Assembly (NCBI GenBank): GCA_020724505.1
Contig: DYGV01000023.1
Span: 1-36,222 of the forward strand
Length of the DNA stretch: 36,222 bases
Direction: 5' to 3'
From: Anaerolinea thermophila
GTDB lineage: Bacteria; Chloroflexota; Anaerolineae; Anaerolineales; UBA4823
Positions 1-7,152 of the stretch are shown in pieces. Numbering within the stretch: position 1 is the first letter of the stretch; every line of letters begins with the position of its first letter. A program made the translations under genes and the position numbers. The notes under the pieces were generated by a model, which did no database searches, was not told where the DNA came from, and worked only from the letters and a program-made list of their open reading frames with translations.

Positions 1-196
1 CATACACCATTCCGCCAAATCCGCCGGTGCTCACAGGTTTCAAAAAGTTCAGCAGCGCCACCAGCGATTGCCCAACCAGCACCGCCAACGAGCTGGCGAA
101 AGCCGCGCCGAGGAATTCCCGCCGACTCATCAGAGTCCGCCAGTTACGGCGATTAGCGTTCAAGGGTGATTTTGGGTGCGTCGTTTCCAGGTTCAT
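1..196 (-). CDS. Rieske [2Fe-2S] protein of cytochrome bc complex, N-terminal part (cut by window edge)
   Basis: Only the first 65 codons lie in the window; the gene runs off the left edge. The start is the ATG at 196-194, preceded by a GGAG a few bases upstream. Residues 24-30 read SRREFLG, a twin-arginine motif with R25 and R26, followed by a hydrophobic stretch (LGAAFASSLAVLVGQSLVALL) and a glycine-rich GGFGG segment, as in the hinge and start of Rieske proteins. The cluster-binding CxH motifs would lie outside the window and are not seen. It is the last visible gene of the operon, after cytochrome b6 and subunit IV, and that context supports the Rieske call. By family knowledge it would be a Tat-exported, membrane-anchored subunit taking electrons from the quinol site. 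Confidence 0.75.
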   Translation of the reverse strand, partial: MNLETTHPKSPLNANRRNWRTLMSRREFLGAAFASSLAVLVGQSLVALLNFLKPVSTGGFGGMVY

Positions 197-255
197 AAAG
201 ACTCCATGCAGAGGTGTTAGTTCGATCCACAGTTGAAAAAGATCTGCCCGGCGCG

Positions 256-1023
256 TTATAAATTCATAAAGGGGTTATAGCCATCGGGCATATTCCAGGG
301 CCAATACAGTTCGAACCCCGGCCCGCGAAAGAGAAAACCGGTTAGGGTAAAGACGATGGCAGATACGAACATTAAAGTGAACAGCGTCAACACCACTTCG
401 CGGGCATTGGGTTTCGAGCGACGCAAAACCAGCAGCGGCGCAATCACAATCGCGGCCATGATAGTTCCGGGGATCAGCGTTTGAGCCACGAAATCCGGTA
501 CAACGCCGCGCAACAACTCCCGAGGCGGAAAGCTGTTGTCTAACAGAATGAACGCTGGCATGACCAACAAGGCATAGATCGCTGTGTTGCGGGCAATGCG
601 TTTGCCGCGTTCCGAGGTGAACCAGCGCCCAGAACCCTGGCGGTCGTTGTCTATATAGGGGATCGCCAGCGTGAAAAGCACCAAGATGGTGGGGATGACC
701 ACCGCCATCAATGTGGGGTGACCATGTTCCAACATCTCCTGCAGACCCATGAAATACCAGGGCGCTTTTGCCGGATCGGTTGTCTGGTTGGGATTGGCAA
801 TCTCTTCCAGCGGAGCGTTGATGGTCAGGGACATGAATAAAAGCACTGCCGAGACGCTCAAGGTGAGCAATAGCTCCAATAACGCCACAACCGGGAAAGC
901 GAACACGGTGTTCTCCGGCCCATGATCTATCATTTGAGCGGGGGCGCGGTGCACCAGTTCGACCAGGGTGTAGGTCTTGCCAGAGGATTTGGAGAAAGGA
1001 GTTCTTGTAGGTATGTTTGTCAT
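256..1023 (-). CDS. Cytochrome b, C-terminal subunit (subunit IV/PetD-like)
   Basis: This 255-residue protein carries the C-terminal half of cytochrome b, which completes the quinol-oxidation site of a bc/b6f-type complex. Residues 86-90 read KAPWY, at the place of the PEWY motif, followed by FMGLQEML. Hydrophobic helices lie near 41-66, 101-123, 145-160, 180-200 and 208-228. The chain ends with GFLFRGPG and an aromatic WPW. It lies 67 bp downstream of the b6 gene and 59 bp upstream of the Rieske gene. GGAAAT about nine bases before the ATG can serve as ribosome binding site. The Glu of the Qo motif is Ala here, as in a number of low-potential bc complexes. Separate b6 and subunit IV genes indicate the split, b6f-like form. 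Confidence 0.88.
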   Translation of the reverse strand: MTNIPTRTPFSKSSGKTYTLVELVHRAPAQMIDHGPENTVFAFPVVALLELLLTLSVSAVLLFMSLTINAPLEEIANPNQTTDPAKAPWYFMGLQEMLEHGHPTLMAVVIPTILVLFTLAIPYIDNDRQGSGRWFTSERGKRIARNTAIYALLVMPAFILLDNSFPPRELLRGVVPDFVAQTLIPGTIMAAIVIAPLLVLRRSKPNAREVVLTLFTLMFVSAIVFTLTGFLFRGPGFELYWPWNMPDGYNPFMNL

Positions 1024-1090
1024 TGCCGTATTTCCAAGTTACCAGATGCTATGCGGCGCTTGCAGGACAAATCGCCGCCCGAACGTTGCT

Positions 1091-1816
1091 TCACCGATCG
1101 TCGTTGGCAGCCAGCCCACCGTCTTTGCGCACGCGCCAGATGTGAACGGAGGTAATCAGGGCGATACCCAACGGAATGAGCATCACATGCAGGGCGTAGA
1201 AGCGGGTCAGCGCTTCCTGTCCTACTTCGGGGCCACCCAACAAGTACGCCTTCGCGGTTGAACCTAGCACGGGTGCGTACCCCGCCACACTCGTCCCCAC
1301 GGTAATTGCCCAGAATGAAAGCTGATCCCAGGGAAGAAGGTAACCGGTGAAACTGGCGCCCAGCGTAAGCAGAAGCAGGCCGACACCCAGCACCCAGTTG
1401 AACTCCCGCGGCGGTTTGTATGCGCCGGTGTAAAAAACCCGCGCCATGTGCAGCACTACCACCAACACCATCAAATGCGCCCCCCAACGGTGCAGATTGC
1501 GCAGCAACTGCCCGTAGGGCGTCTGCGTTTGCAGGGCAACAATATTGGTATAGGCGCGCTCCACCGTAGGGGCGTAATAAAACATCAACAACATGCCGGT
1601 AAGCGTTAGTTCTAAAAACAAAATCACAGCCATCACGCCCAGGCCGAAAGTATAGGTGGCACGCAGGCTTTTACGGTTGACCTTCACCGGGTGCAGGTGG
1701 AAGAAGATGTTGCTGGTCATCACCAGCGAACGATCCAGCGGGTTATCCGGCCAGCCGTGGCGGAAAAACGAACGCCATATTCTGGATTGAGTGATAGTTT
1801 GAACCAGATTCGACAT
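1091..1816 (-). CDS. Cytochrome b6-type N-terminal cytochrome b subunit (PetB-like)
   Basis: This 241-residue membrane protein carries the four haem-ligand histidines of cytochrome b. H109 and H123 are separated by 13 residues in the helix reading HRWGAHLMVLVVVLH. H209 and H224 are separated by 14 residues, which is the b6-type rather than mitochondrial spacing. TGYLLPWDQ (residues 156-164) is the conserved loop near the quinol site. The N-terminal segment reads NIFFHLHPVKV, without the Cys that binds the extra haem ci in b6f complexes. An AAGGAGAT ribosome binding site precedes the ATG. It lies 31 bp after the flavoprotein gene and is followed by subunit IV, so it is part of a four-gene operon for menaquinol oxidation (inferred). 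Confidence 0.92.
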   Translation of the reverse strand: MSNLVQTITQSRIWRSFFRHGWPDNPLDRSLVMTSNIFFHLHPVKVNRKSLRATYTFGLGVMAVILFLELTLTGMLLMFYYAPTVERAYTNIVALQTQTPYGQLLRNLHRWGAHLMVLVVVLHMARVFYTGAYKPPREFNWVLGVGLLLLTLGASFTGYLLPWDQLSFWAITVGTSVAGYAPVLGSTAKAYLLGGPEVGQEALTRFYALHVMLIPLGIALITSVHIWRVRKDGGLAANDDR

Positions 1817-1847
1817 ACCATCTCCTTGAATGGGCTAAGCTCCGATG

Positions 1848-3908
1848 TCAGCTTTGATCTACGTATGCCAATGTTTCGCGGAAGCGAAAGGCTTCCATGG
1901 TGATGGCGCCGGTGGGGCAGCGGCGGGCGCATAAGGCGCAACGCGTGCAGGCTTCATCGTCCTTGAGCATAGCAGCGACAGACGGGACAGCTTCATCGCT
2001 CCAGGAGGAAGCCGGCGCTCCCAACTGGTTTTCGATCACCTGCTCCAGGTTGGCATCGCCGCTGATCTGATCCAGGCGCACGATTTTCAGGCAATCCCAG
2101 GGGCAGACATCCACGCATCCATTGCATAGAATGCACTTGCTGCCATCGAAAACCGTATTGACGCTACACTCCAGGCAACGGCTGCCCTGATCGGCGGCCT
2201 GCTCCAGGTTATAGCCCAACTCGATGACCGAAATCCCTGTACGGCGATCCACCGGCAGACCAGGTACTTTCTGACGCGGCAATTTCGTCCAACCCGGAAA
2301 CATGGTGTGGCGCTGAGTCAGGTCTGTCCATTCGAACTGGGTTTCGGTCTTCAAGCGTTTGCCCTGAATGAATTGCTCGATGCCCAGCGCCGCCAGGTGA
2401 CCATCTCGCACGGCGCTGATGATCAGACGTGGGCCAAAAGCCACATCGCCGCCAGCGAACACATCTGGGGCGGTGGTCTGCAAGGTGTGCGGATCCACCT
2501 GCACCAGGCCGCGTGGCGTGATCGCCACGTCGGGAGCGCCGCCCAAAGCATCCAGATTGGCGCGCTGGCCGATCGCCAACACGACGCTGTCGCAAGGCAG
2601 GATGCGAGCGGTGCCCAGTTTGAACTTTGGATTGAAGCGACCCGTCTCATCGAACACCGAGGCGACTTCGATCACCTCCAGGCCATTCACCTTGCCATTT
2701 TTCCCCAAGATGCGGTTTGGACCCAATCGCGGCAGCAGTTCAATGCCTTCTTCCAGGGCTTCTTCCAGCTCAAAACGCGAAGCGGGCAGTTCTTCCCACG
2801 ATTCGAGGGCGATGATGCGCACGTCTGCCACGCCCAAACGCAAGGCGGTACGGGCGACATCCAACGCCGTGCGCACCGCTTCGGATTCTTCCTCGCTGCG
2901 GCTTTCGGTTTGCTGCAAGGCGCGCTCCTGTTCGGCGGTGATCTGCCCCAGGCGCAAGGCAGTGCGGGCGGCATCCATGGCGACGTCGCCGCCGCCAACC
3001 ACGATCACTCTTTTTCCCAAATGCACCTGATAACCCAGGTTGTAATTAAGCAGCAAATCCACCGCGCTGATTACCCCATCCAGGTCGGCGCCCTCGATAT
3101 TCAAGCCGCGGCCTTCCATCAGACCGATTCCCAGGAACACTGCATCGTGACTGCGGCGCAAATCCGCTAACGTGATCTCCTGACCGATGCGCGTGTTGAA
3201 ATGTATCTCCACGCCCAGGTTGAGGATCGACTCAATCTCCAGATCCATCGCCTGCTGGTCAATGCGATACACCGGCACGCCGTAGCGCATCATCCCGCCC
3301 GTTTTCGGGCCGGCTTCATAGATCACCACCTGATGCCCAAGCAGGGCCAGATCATGAGCCACCGTCAGGCTGGAAGGGCCGGCGCCGATCACGGCTACTT
3401 TCCCCCGCTTGCGGTATGGGATCGAAGCCAGGTCGCGCAACGTCTGGCGCGACCAGCGCGCGGTGGAAAATGGCAGCGGCGCGCCCTGCCCTGGCAGAAT
3501 TGGGTGACGTGGGGCGACAGCGCCGTTGACAACTACATCTTTTAGGGGGACAAGCGGCGAGCCAACTACCTCCATTGTCTGCGCGCCGGGCAATCGTTGC
3601 TGAGCTTCCGGGCCAAAGCGCTCGGTCAGCACGCGTTTGAGCGGGCGGATGGCTACTGATTCATAATCCGGTCCGATCACCTGCCGCCGGCAGGCGACCT
3701 CGCAAGGAGCGCCGCAGATTCGCCCGCAAATGGTGGAAAGCGGGTTGGGATCGTGGGCAATTTCATAACCCAATTCCAAGTCGCCGCGCGCAATGGCAGT
3801 GACATAGCCGCGAGCGTCGGTGTAAACCGGGCAGGCTGCCTGGCATTTGACCATCTGGCGGTAATACTCTGCATCGGGGACTTTGGCAGCGTAGGTTTCC
3901 TCAGACAT
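1848..3908 (-). CDS. GltD-like FAD/NAD(P) iron-sulfur oxidoreductase with C-terminal ferredoxin domain, first gene of the bc operon
   Basis: This is a 686-residue soluble flavoprotein. The N-terminal Fer4_20-type domain holds C22, C26, C61, C65, C69 and C73. The FAD site is VAVIGAGPSS at 171-180 and the NAD(P) site is VIVVGGGDVA at 301-310, as in GltD and related NfnB-type subunits. The tail has two cysteine sets, CILCNGCVDVCPWDC and CTRCALCARRCP, typical of a 2x[4Fe-4S] ferredoxin. The chosen ATG (3908) has AAAGGGA seven bases upstream; an ATG five codons earlier is possible. Residues 312-320 and 350-358 are near copies (DAARTALRL, DVARTALRL) flanking about 30 charged residues. No GltB large subunit is present, and placement ahead of the bc genes suggests exchange of electrons between NAD(P)H or ferredoxin and the quinone/bc system. 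That role is an inference. Confidence 0.85.
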   Translation of the reverse strand: MSEETYAAKVPDAEYYRQMVKCQAACPVYTDARGYVTAIARGDLELGYEIAHDPNPLSTICGRICGAPCEVACRRQVIGPDYESVAIRPLKRVLTERFGPEAQQRLPGAQTMEVVGSPLVPLKDVVVNGAVAPRHPILPGQGAPLPFSTARWSRQTLRDLASIPYRKRGKVAVIGAGPSSLTVAHDLALLGHQVVIYEAGPKTGGMMRYGVPVYRIDQQAMDLEIESILNLGVEIHFNTRIGQEITLADLRRSHDAVFLGIGLMEGRGLNIEGADLDGVISAVDLLLNYNLGYQVHLGKRVIVVGGGDVAMDAARTALRLGQITAEQERALQQTESRSEEESEAVRTALDVARTALRLGVADVRIIALESWEELPASRFELEEALEEGIELLPRLGPNRILGKNGKVNGLEVIEVASVFDETGRFNPKFKLGTARILPCDSVVLAIGQRANLDALGGAPDVAITPRGLVQVDPHTLQTTAPDVFAGGDVAFGPRLIISAVRDGHLAALGIEQFIQGKRLKTETQFEWTDLTQRHTMFPGWTKLPRQKVPGLPVDRRTGISVIELGYNLEQAADQGSRCLECSVNTVFDGSKCILCNGCVDVCPWDCLKIVRLDQISGDANLEQVIENQLGAPASSWSDEAVPSVAAMLKDDEACTRCALCARRCPTGAITMEAFRFRETLAYVDQS

Positions 3909-3983
3909 TGGATTCCCTTTCATCAATCCAAAGATTACCAAAGCCTGCCGGGGAATAAAATCGTTCGCCGCCCTTCCCGAAGA

Positions 3984-4015
3984 ATGAAAAAAGAGCGATC
4001 TTATCATCGCTCTTT
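3984..4015 (-). terminator. Intrinsic terminator of the sensor kinase/response regulator operon
   Basis: The arms AAAGAGCGAT (3990-3999) and ATCGCTCTTT (4006-4015) pair perfectly around a six-base loop. Read on the minus strand, the hairpin is followed at once by a run of six T. It lies 130 bp beyond the regulator stop and before the bc operon, so it separates the two minus-strand operons. Confidence 0.88.
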
Positions 4016-4144
4016 AACCGCAAGACCTAGTTCTTCGTGCGGGGTAACGAAATACTTTTCCCAGGTGCAAGGCATTTCCAAAAATGTCTTGCGCCTGATG
4101 CTGGAAGCGGGCTTGAAGTCGGTGGCGGCGACTTCCAGTCGCGG
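4016..4144 (-). other. Structured 3' untranslated region after the response regulator
   Basis: No gene is seen between the regulator stop codon and its terminator. Two further hairpins can be read. 4067-4077 pairs with 4082-4092 (11 bp including one G-U, four-base loop), and 4115-4121 pairs with 4129-4135 (7 bp). With the terminator hairpin this makes three stem-loops in about 155 nt, which may be a long structured 3' UTR or a small RNA processed from it. Function is unknown. Confidence 0.35.
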
Positions 4145-4804
4145 CTAGATCAGCCCTCGGCGCCTGGCTAAACGGGCGGCCTCATGGCGGCTGGATACAT
4201 GCAACTTCGCCAGGATGTTGCGCAGATGGGATTTTACCGTGTGCAAGCTGAGCGAGAGCGCGGCGGCGATATCTTTATCCGCCATTCCCTGTGCCACCAG
4301 CCCTAATACCTCTTGTTCGCGGATTGTGAGTGTGGGGATTTCGTCTTCATCCTCATCGTTCATCGTCGCCTGGCGGCTGAGACGGCGGAACTCCTCCAAC
4401 ATGCGGCCGGCGAGGTGCGGCGGGATGGCAGCCTCGCCGCGTAACGCCCCGCGCAACATTTCCAGCACCTCTTTCGAGCGGGCGCTCTTGAGAAGATAGC
4501 CCTGCGCACCGCTTTTAATCGCCTCGAACAATTTCTCCTCATCATCGCGCACGGTGAGGACGACGATAGTGATCTCAGGTTGTTCTTGTTTGATGCGTCG
4601 CGTGGCTTCCAGCCCATCGCAGCCTGGCATCTGGATATCCATCAGAATCAGGTTCGGTCGAAGTTCGCGGGCTTTGATCACCGCTTCCAACCCATCGCTG
4701 GCTTCACCTACCACCTGCATATCCGCCTGCGAGGCAATGATTCCCGCCAGCCCCTCGCGAAAAAGCACATGGTCGTCGGCGAGCAAGACGCGCACTTTAC
4801 TCAT
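4145..4804 (-). CDS. NarL/LuxR-family response regulator
   Basis: This 219-residue DNA-binding regulator pairs with the upstream kinase. The receiver domain (about 4-120) has the acidic pair D10/D11, phosphoacceptor D56 in LILMDIQMP, T84 and K106 in YLLKSA. The C-terminal LuxR-type helix-turn-helix (about 152-215) has LTIREQEVLGLVAQGMADKDIA and HTVKSHLRNILAKL. A short acidic linker (NDEDEDE) joins the domains. The ATG at 4804 overlaps the kinase stop codon as ATGA (4801-4804), so translation of the two is probably coupled. The start at MSKVRVLLADDH fits the family; a longer reading frame upstream has no support. Targets are not known; the neighbouring bc operon and copper genes are candidates by position only. 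Confidence 0.93.
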   Translation of the reverse strand: MSKVRVLLADDHVLFREGLAGIIASQADMQVVGEASDGLEAVIKARELRPNLILMDIQMPGCDGLEATRRIKQEQPEITIVVLTVRDDEEKLFEAIKSGAQGYLLKSARSKEVLEMLRGALRGEAAIPPHLAGRMLEEFRRLSRQATMNDEDEDEIPTLTIREQEVLGLVAQGMADKDIAAALSLSLHTVKSHLRNILAKLHVSSRHEAARLARRRGLI

Positions 4805-6750
4805 GCCCCTTCTCCCGCAGACCGCGCCGGCCATTTCAAGATCACCCGCGTTCCCGCGCCGGGCGCGGACTGTATTTGCAGGTCGCCGCCCAATCTGGCT
4901 GCGCGGGCATACATGATGTTAACGCCGAAATGCGGGCGGCCATCGTCGCAGGGCAGGCTGTCCAGTTCAAACCCGGCGCCGTTATCTTCCACACTCAGCA
5001 TCAGGTGCTCCTCCTCCTGGCTTAATGTAACCTGGATGCGGCTTGCCTGGCTATGGCGGCGAGCATTGAGCAGCGCTTCGCGCGCCACTCGCAGCGCCTG
5101 TTCCGCTTGATCGCGCGGCAACACGATGGGTTCTTTCACCTCAGGTATGAACTCGATCGGCGCTCCATCACCGGAAAACTCGGCTACAAGCTCGGCGAGT
5201 TGTTCCTGAAGCGTATAGCGCAACGGCAATTCTTGCTGAAGGCTGGCAATGGCACGCCGCGTCTCCAGCGCCGCTTGATCTATGGCGCGTTGGCCGCGGG
5301 CCAGCGTTTCAATCGCCTGAGCAGAGCGCTCTGCTTCCACCTGCTCCCGCGCCAGGTCAATGGTCATTTGTAAGTAACTCAGCGTTTGGGCAAGGCCGTC
5401 GTGCATTTCCGCTGCCAGGCGTTGGCGCTCTTCCAGGGTGGCGGTGCGTTCCGCCTGTTCATATAGCCGCGCGTTCTCCAGGGCAATGGCGGCGGTACTT
5501 GCCAGTCGGGTTAGCAACTCCATCGCATCCTCAGAGAAGGCATTTGTTTGCGTGCTGCCCACGCACAAGGCGCCGATCACCCGCTCGCCCACGCGCAGCG
5601 GCGCAGCCAGGTGGCTGGCGCGATAGGCGGTGGACATGATCTCGCAATAGCCGTGGCAGCCAGCCACATCGCACTTCACCGCCTGAGAGCTAGAAAGCAC
5701 CTGTCCGACAAAGGGCGTCTGGGTGTTTGAGAAGATCTCCACCACCGCATTGGGCGGCCCGCTGGTGGCTTGCAAATGCAGGTAACGCCCTTTTCGATCT
5801 AACAGACACAGATAGGCCGCATCGCCGCCCAATAACTGGCGCGCCTTATCGGCGACGGAACGTAGCACGTGCTGAATATCCAGGTGAGAGGATATCTCGC
5901 GGCTGACGGTATAAAGCGCTTCCAGCTCGCGCGTGCGCTGCGCCACATTCTCTTCCAGGCGCTCGTTCAACGAGAGCAATGCGTCGCGCGAGGCGCGCAA
6001 CTGGAGGCGCATGTTCTCCAACGTCTCGCTTAAGAGGCGGATTTCCTGCGGCTGCTGCACCTCCACCGGGCTGGTCAGATCGCCCTGACCAATCCTGCGG
6101 GCAGCTTCCCCCATTTTTTGCAACGGCGCGATCAATGAGCGCTGTGTGAGCCAGCGACCCGCGGCCAACAACCCCAGCGCGGCTGCCAGAAATGCCGCCT
6201 GCACCCATTTCAGGCGGTTCAAATTCTGGCGGGAGACCTGAGAGATCTGCCGCACTGCATCATCCATCTGCTGGATCAGTTGGGGCGAGGAGATTTCCAC
6301 GTTTTGCAGCGCGGCCTGGAACTCACTCGTCTCCGGCACATAGGCTAAAACTCGCTCCAGATCGGAGCGAAAGGCAGGCCAGTTTTGAGCAACGCGTTGC
6401 AATCTTTCGAGTACGGCTGGGTTTTTGGCAACCGGCAACTCTACAGATAAGCCGGAGTAGTAGGGGGCCGGCCCTCCCTCTATCAGCGCAGTCAGGGTTT
6501 GCTCGAAGACAGACATACTTTCTTGCAAGTTCAGCTTTTTGTCCGCCCCTGACTGGTGTTGAATTTCCAACGCCAGACGGGTCATTTGTTGAAGCAACAT
6601 ACGCTGACGCCCGGCCAGGTTGATTATCATGGCGTCGGTTTTCTGCGCTTCCAATCCCCAATAGGTGAAAGCCACAGAGGTAATCACTAAAACGGCAAAC
6701 GCCATGAGCAATAGACGAATCTGCCCTTTGAGGCTGCTGATTCTCACCAT
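4801..6750 (-). CDS. NarX-like sensor histidine kinase with HAMP and cysteine-bearing GAF domain
   Basis: This is a 649-residue membrane kinase. Transmembrane helices lie at about 11-31 and 183-200. After the first comes INLAGRQRMLLQQM (43-56), the PilJ/NarX-type signature. HAMP spans about 200-250, followed by a coiled segment, then a GAF domain (about 275-430), then a HisKA_3 dimerisation domain with phosphoacceptor H450 in EMHDGLAQ. The ATPase domain has an N box (558-567), DNGAGF (589-594) and HFGVN. The GAF domain contains C360, C365 and C369 (C-x4-C-x3-C) plus C315 and C396, so it could hold a redox-active disulfide or an iron-sulfur cluster (inference). It forms a two-gene operon with the response regulator and is transcribed away from the copper ATPase. 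Confidence 0.92.
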   Translation of the reverse strand: MVRISSLKGQIRLLLMAFAVLVITSVAFTYWGLEAQKTDAMIINLAGRQRMLLQQMTRLALEIQHQSGADKKLNLQESMSVFEQTLTALIEGGPAPYYSGLSVELPVAKNPAVLERLQRVAQNWPAFRSDLERVLAYVPETSEFQAALQNVEISSPQLIQQMDDAVRQISQVSRQNLNRLKWVQAAFLAAALGLLAAGRWLTQRSLIAPLQKMGEAARRIGQGDLTSPVEVQQPQEIRLLSETLENMRLQLRASRDALLSLNERLEENVAQRTRELEALYTVSREISSHLDIQHVLRSVADKARQLLGGDAAYLCLLDRKGRYLHLQATSGPPNAVVEIFSNTQTPFVGQVLSSSQAVKCDVAGCHGYCEIMSTAYRASHLAAPLRVGERVIGALCVGSTQTNAFSEDAMELLTRLASTAAIALENARLYEQAERTATLEERQRLAAEMHDGLAQTLSYLQMTIDLAREQVEAERSAQAIETLARGQRAIDQAALETRRAIASLQQELPLRYTLQEQLAELVAEFSGDGAPIEFIPEVKEPIVLPRDQAEQALRVAREALLNARRHSQASRIQVTLSQEEEHLMLSVEDNGAGFELDSLPCDDGRPHFGVNIMYARAARLGGDLQIQSAPGAGTRVILKWPARSAGEGA

Positions 6751-6770
6751 GTCAAATCCGATCCGTTTTG

Positions 6771-6798
6771 ATTATATTCTATGATCCGTTGACTACAA
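6771..6798 (-). promoter_or_regulatory. Promoter of the sensor kinase operon
   Basis: On the minus strand a consensus TATAAT (6776-6771) lies 16 bases after TTGTAG (6798-6793). The -10 is about 20 bases before the kinase ATG, which gives a short leader. Confidence 0.5.
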
Positions 6799-6803
6799 TT
6801 GTA
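6794..6803. promoter_or_regulatory. TACAATTGTA palindrome, resembling a CopY/BlaI-type operator
   Basis: A perfect 10-bp palindrome matching TACAnnTGTA, the core recognised by CopY/BlaI/MecI-family repressors. It overlaps the -35 of the kinase promoter and lies 350 bp before the copper ATPase. No CopY-type gene is in the window, so assignment is by motif and context only. Confidence 0.35.
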
Positions 6804-6999
6804 CATTAAAGTTTCTTCATTATGAAATCGCCCGCACAGCGATGAGGAAGGCTTCTTTTAACCATTATGGCGATCGCCCGCCCGTTCGACGGACAAACAG
6901 AGCTGCGGATGAGAAAATTTTTCGCCTGTTTGAAGATAGTTTTCCCATGTCGAAACGATTTGCTGGTCAATCAGCGGCGACGTCTACGCCATTTGGCGC

Positions 7000-7027
7000 T
7001 TGTTGCTCGCTTGCCTTGTGGCATAAT
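7000..7027 (+). promoter_or_regulatory. Possible promoter of the copper ATPase operon
   Basis: TTGTTG (7000-7005) and CATAAT (7022-7027) are 16 bases apart. The predicted transcript would have a leader of about 120 nt. The match is moderate and could be chance. Confidence 0.3.
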
Positions 7028-7152
7028 CAATATGGCAAAATGGACATTGTCGGTACAAAACGTCTCGTAGTTTCCTCTAAAACACGCCTGTGCGACCAGA
7101 AACCTGCGGGACATTCATAGCCAATTGTGTGACAATCTAGAGACGAGACAAA

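Larger units (their letters stand above)
6751..7152. other. Divergent intergenic region between sensor kinase and copper ATPase
   Basis: These 402 bp contain no convincing gene; the open frame at 6842-7120 has a low-complexity, family-less translation and no ribosome binding site. The region holds the kinase promoter, a perfect 10-bp palindrome TACAATTGTA (6794-6803), and a weak promoter-like pair ahead of the copper ATPase. The rest, about 6830-6995, shows nothing I can interpret. Confidence 0.5.

Noticed and set aside
2307..3170. 287-codon plus-strand frame opposite the flavoprotein gene
   Set aside because: Antisense shadow of a gene with clear FAD, NAD(P) and Fe-S motifs; its translation is rich in His and Gln with no recognisable domain.
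6842..7120. 92-codon plus-strand open frame between the kinase and copper ATPase genes
   Set aside because: No ribosome binding site, no family resemblance, irregular composition; it covers promoter-bearing intergenic DNA.
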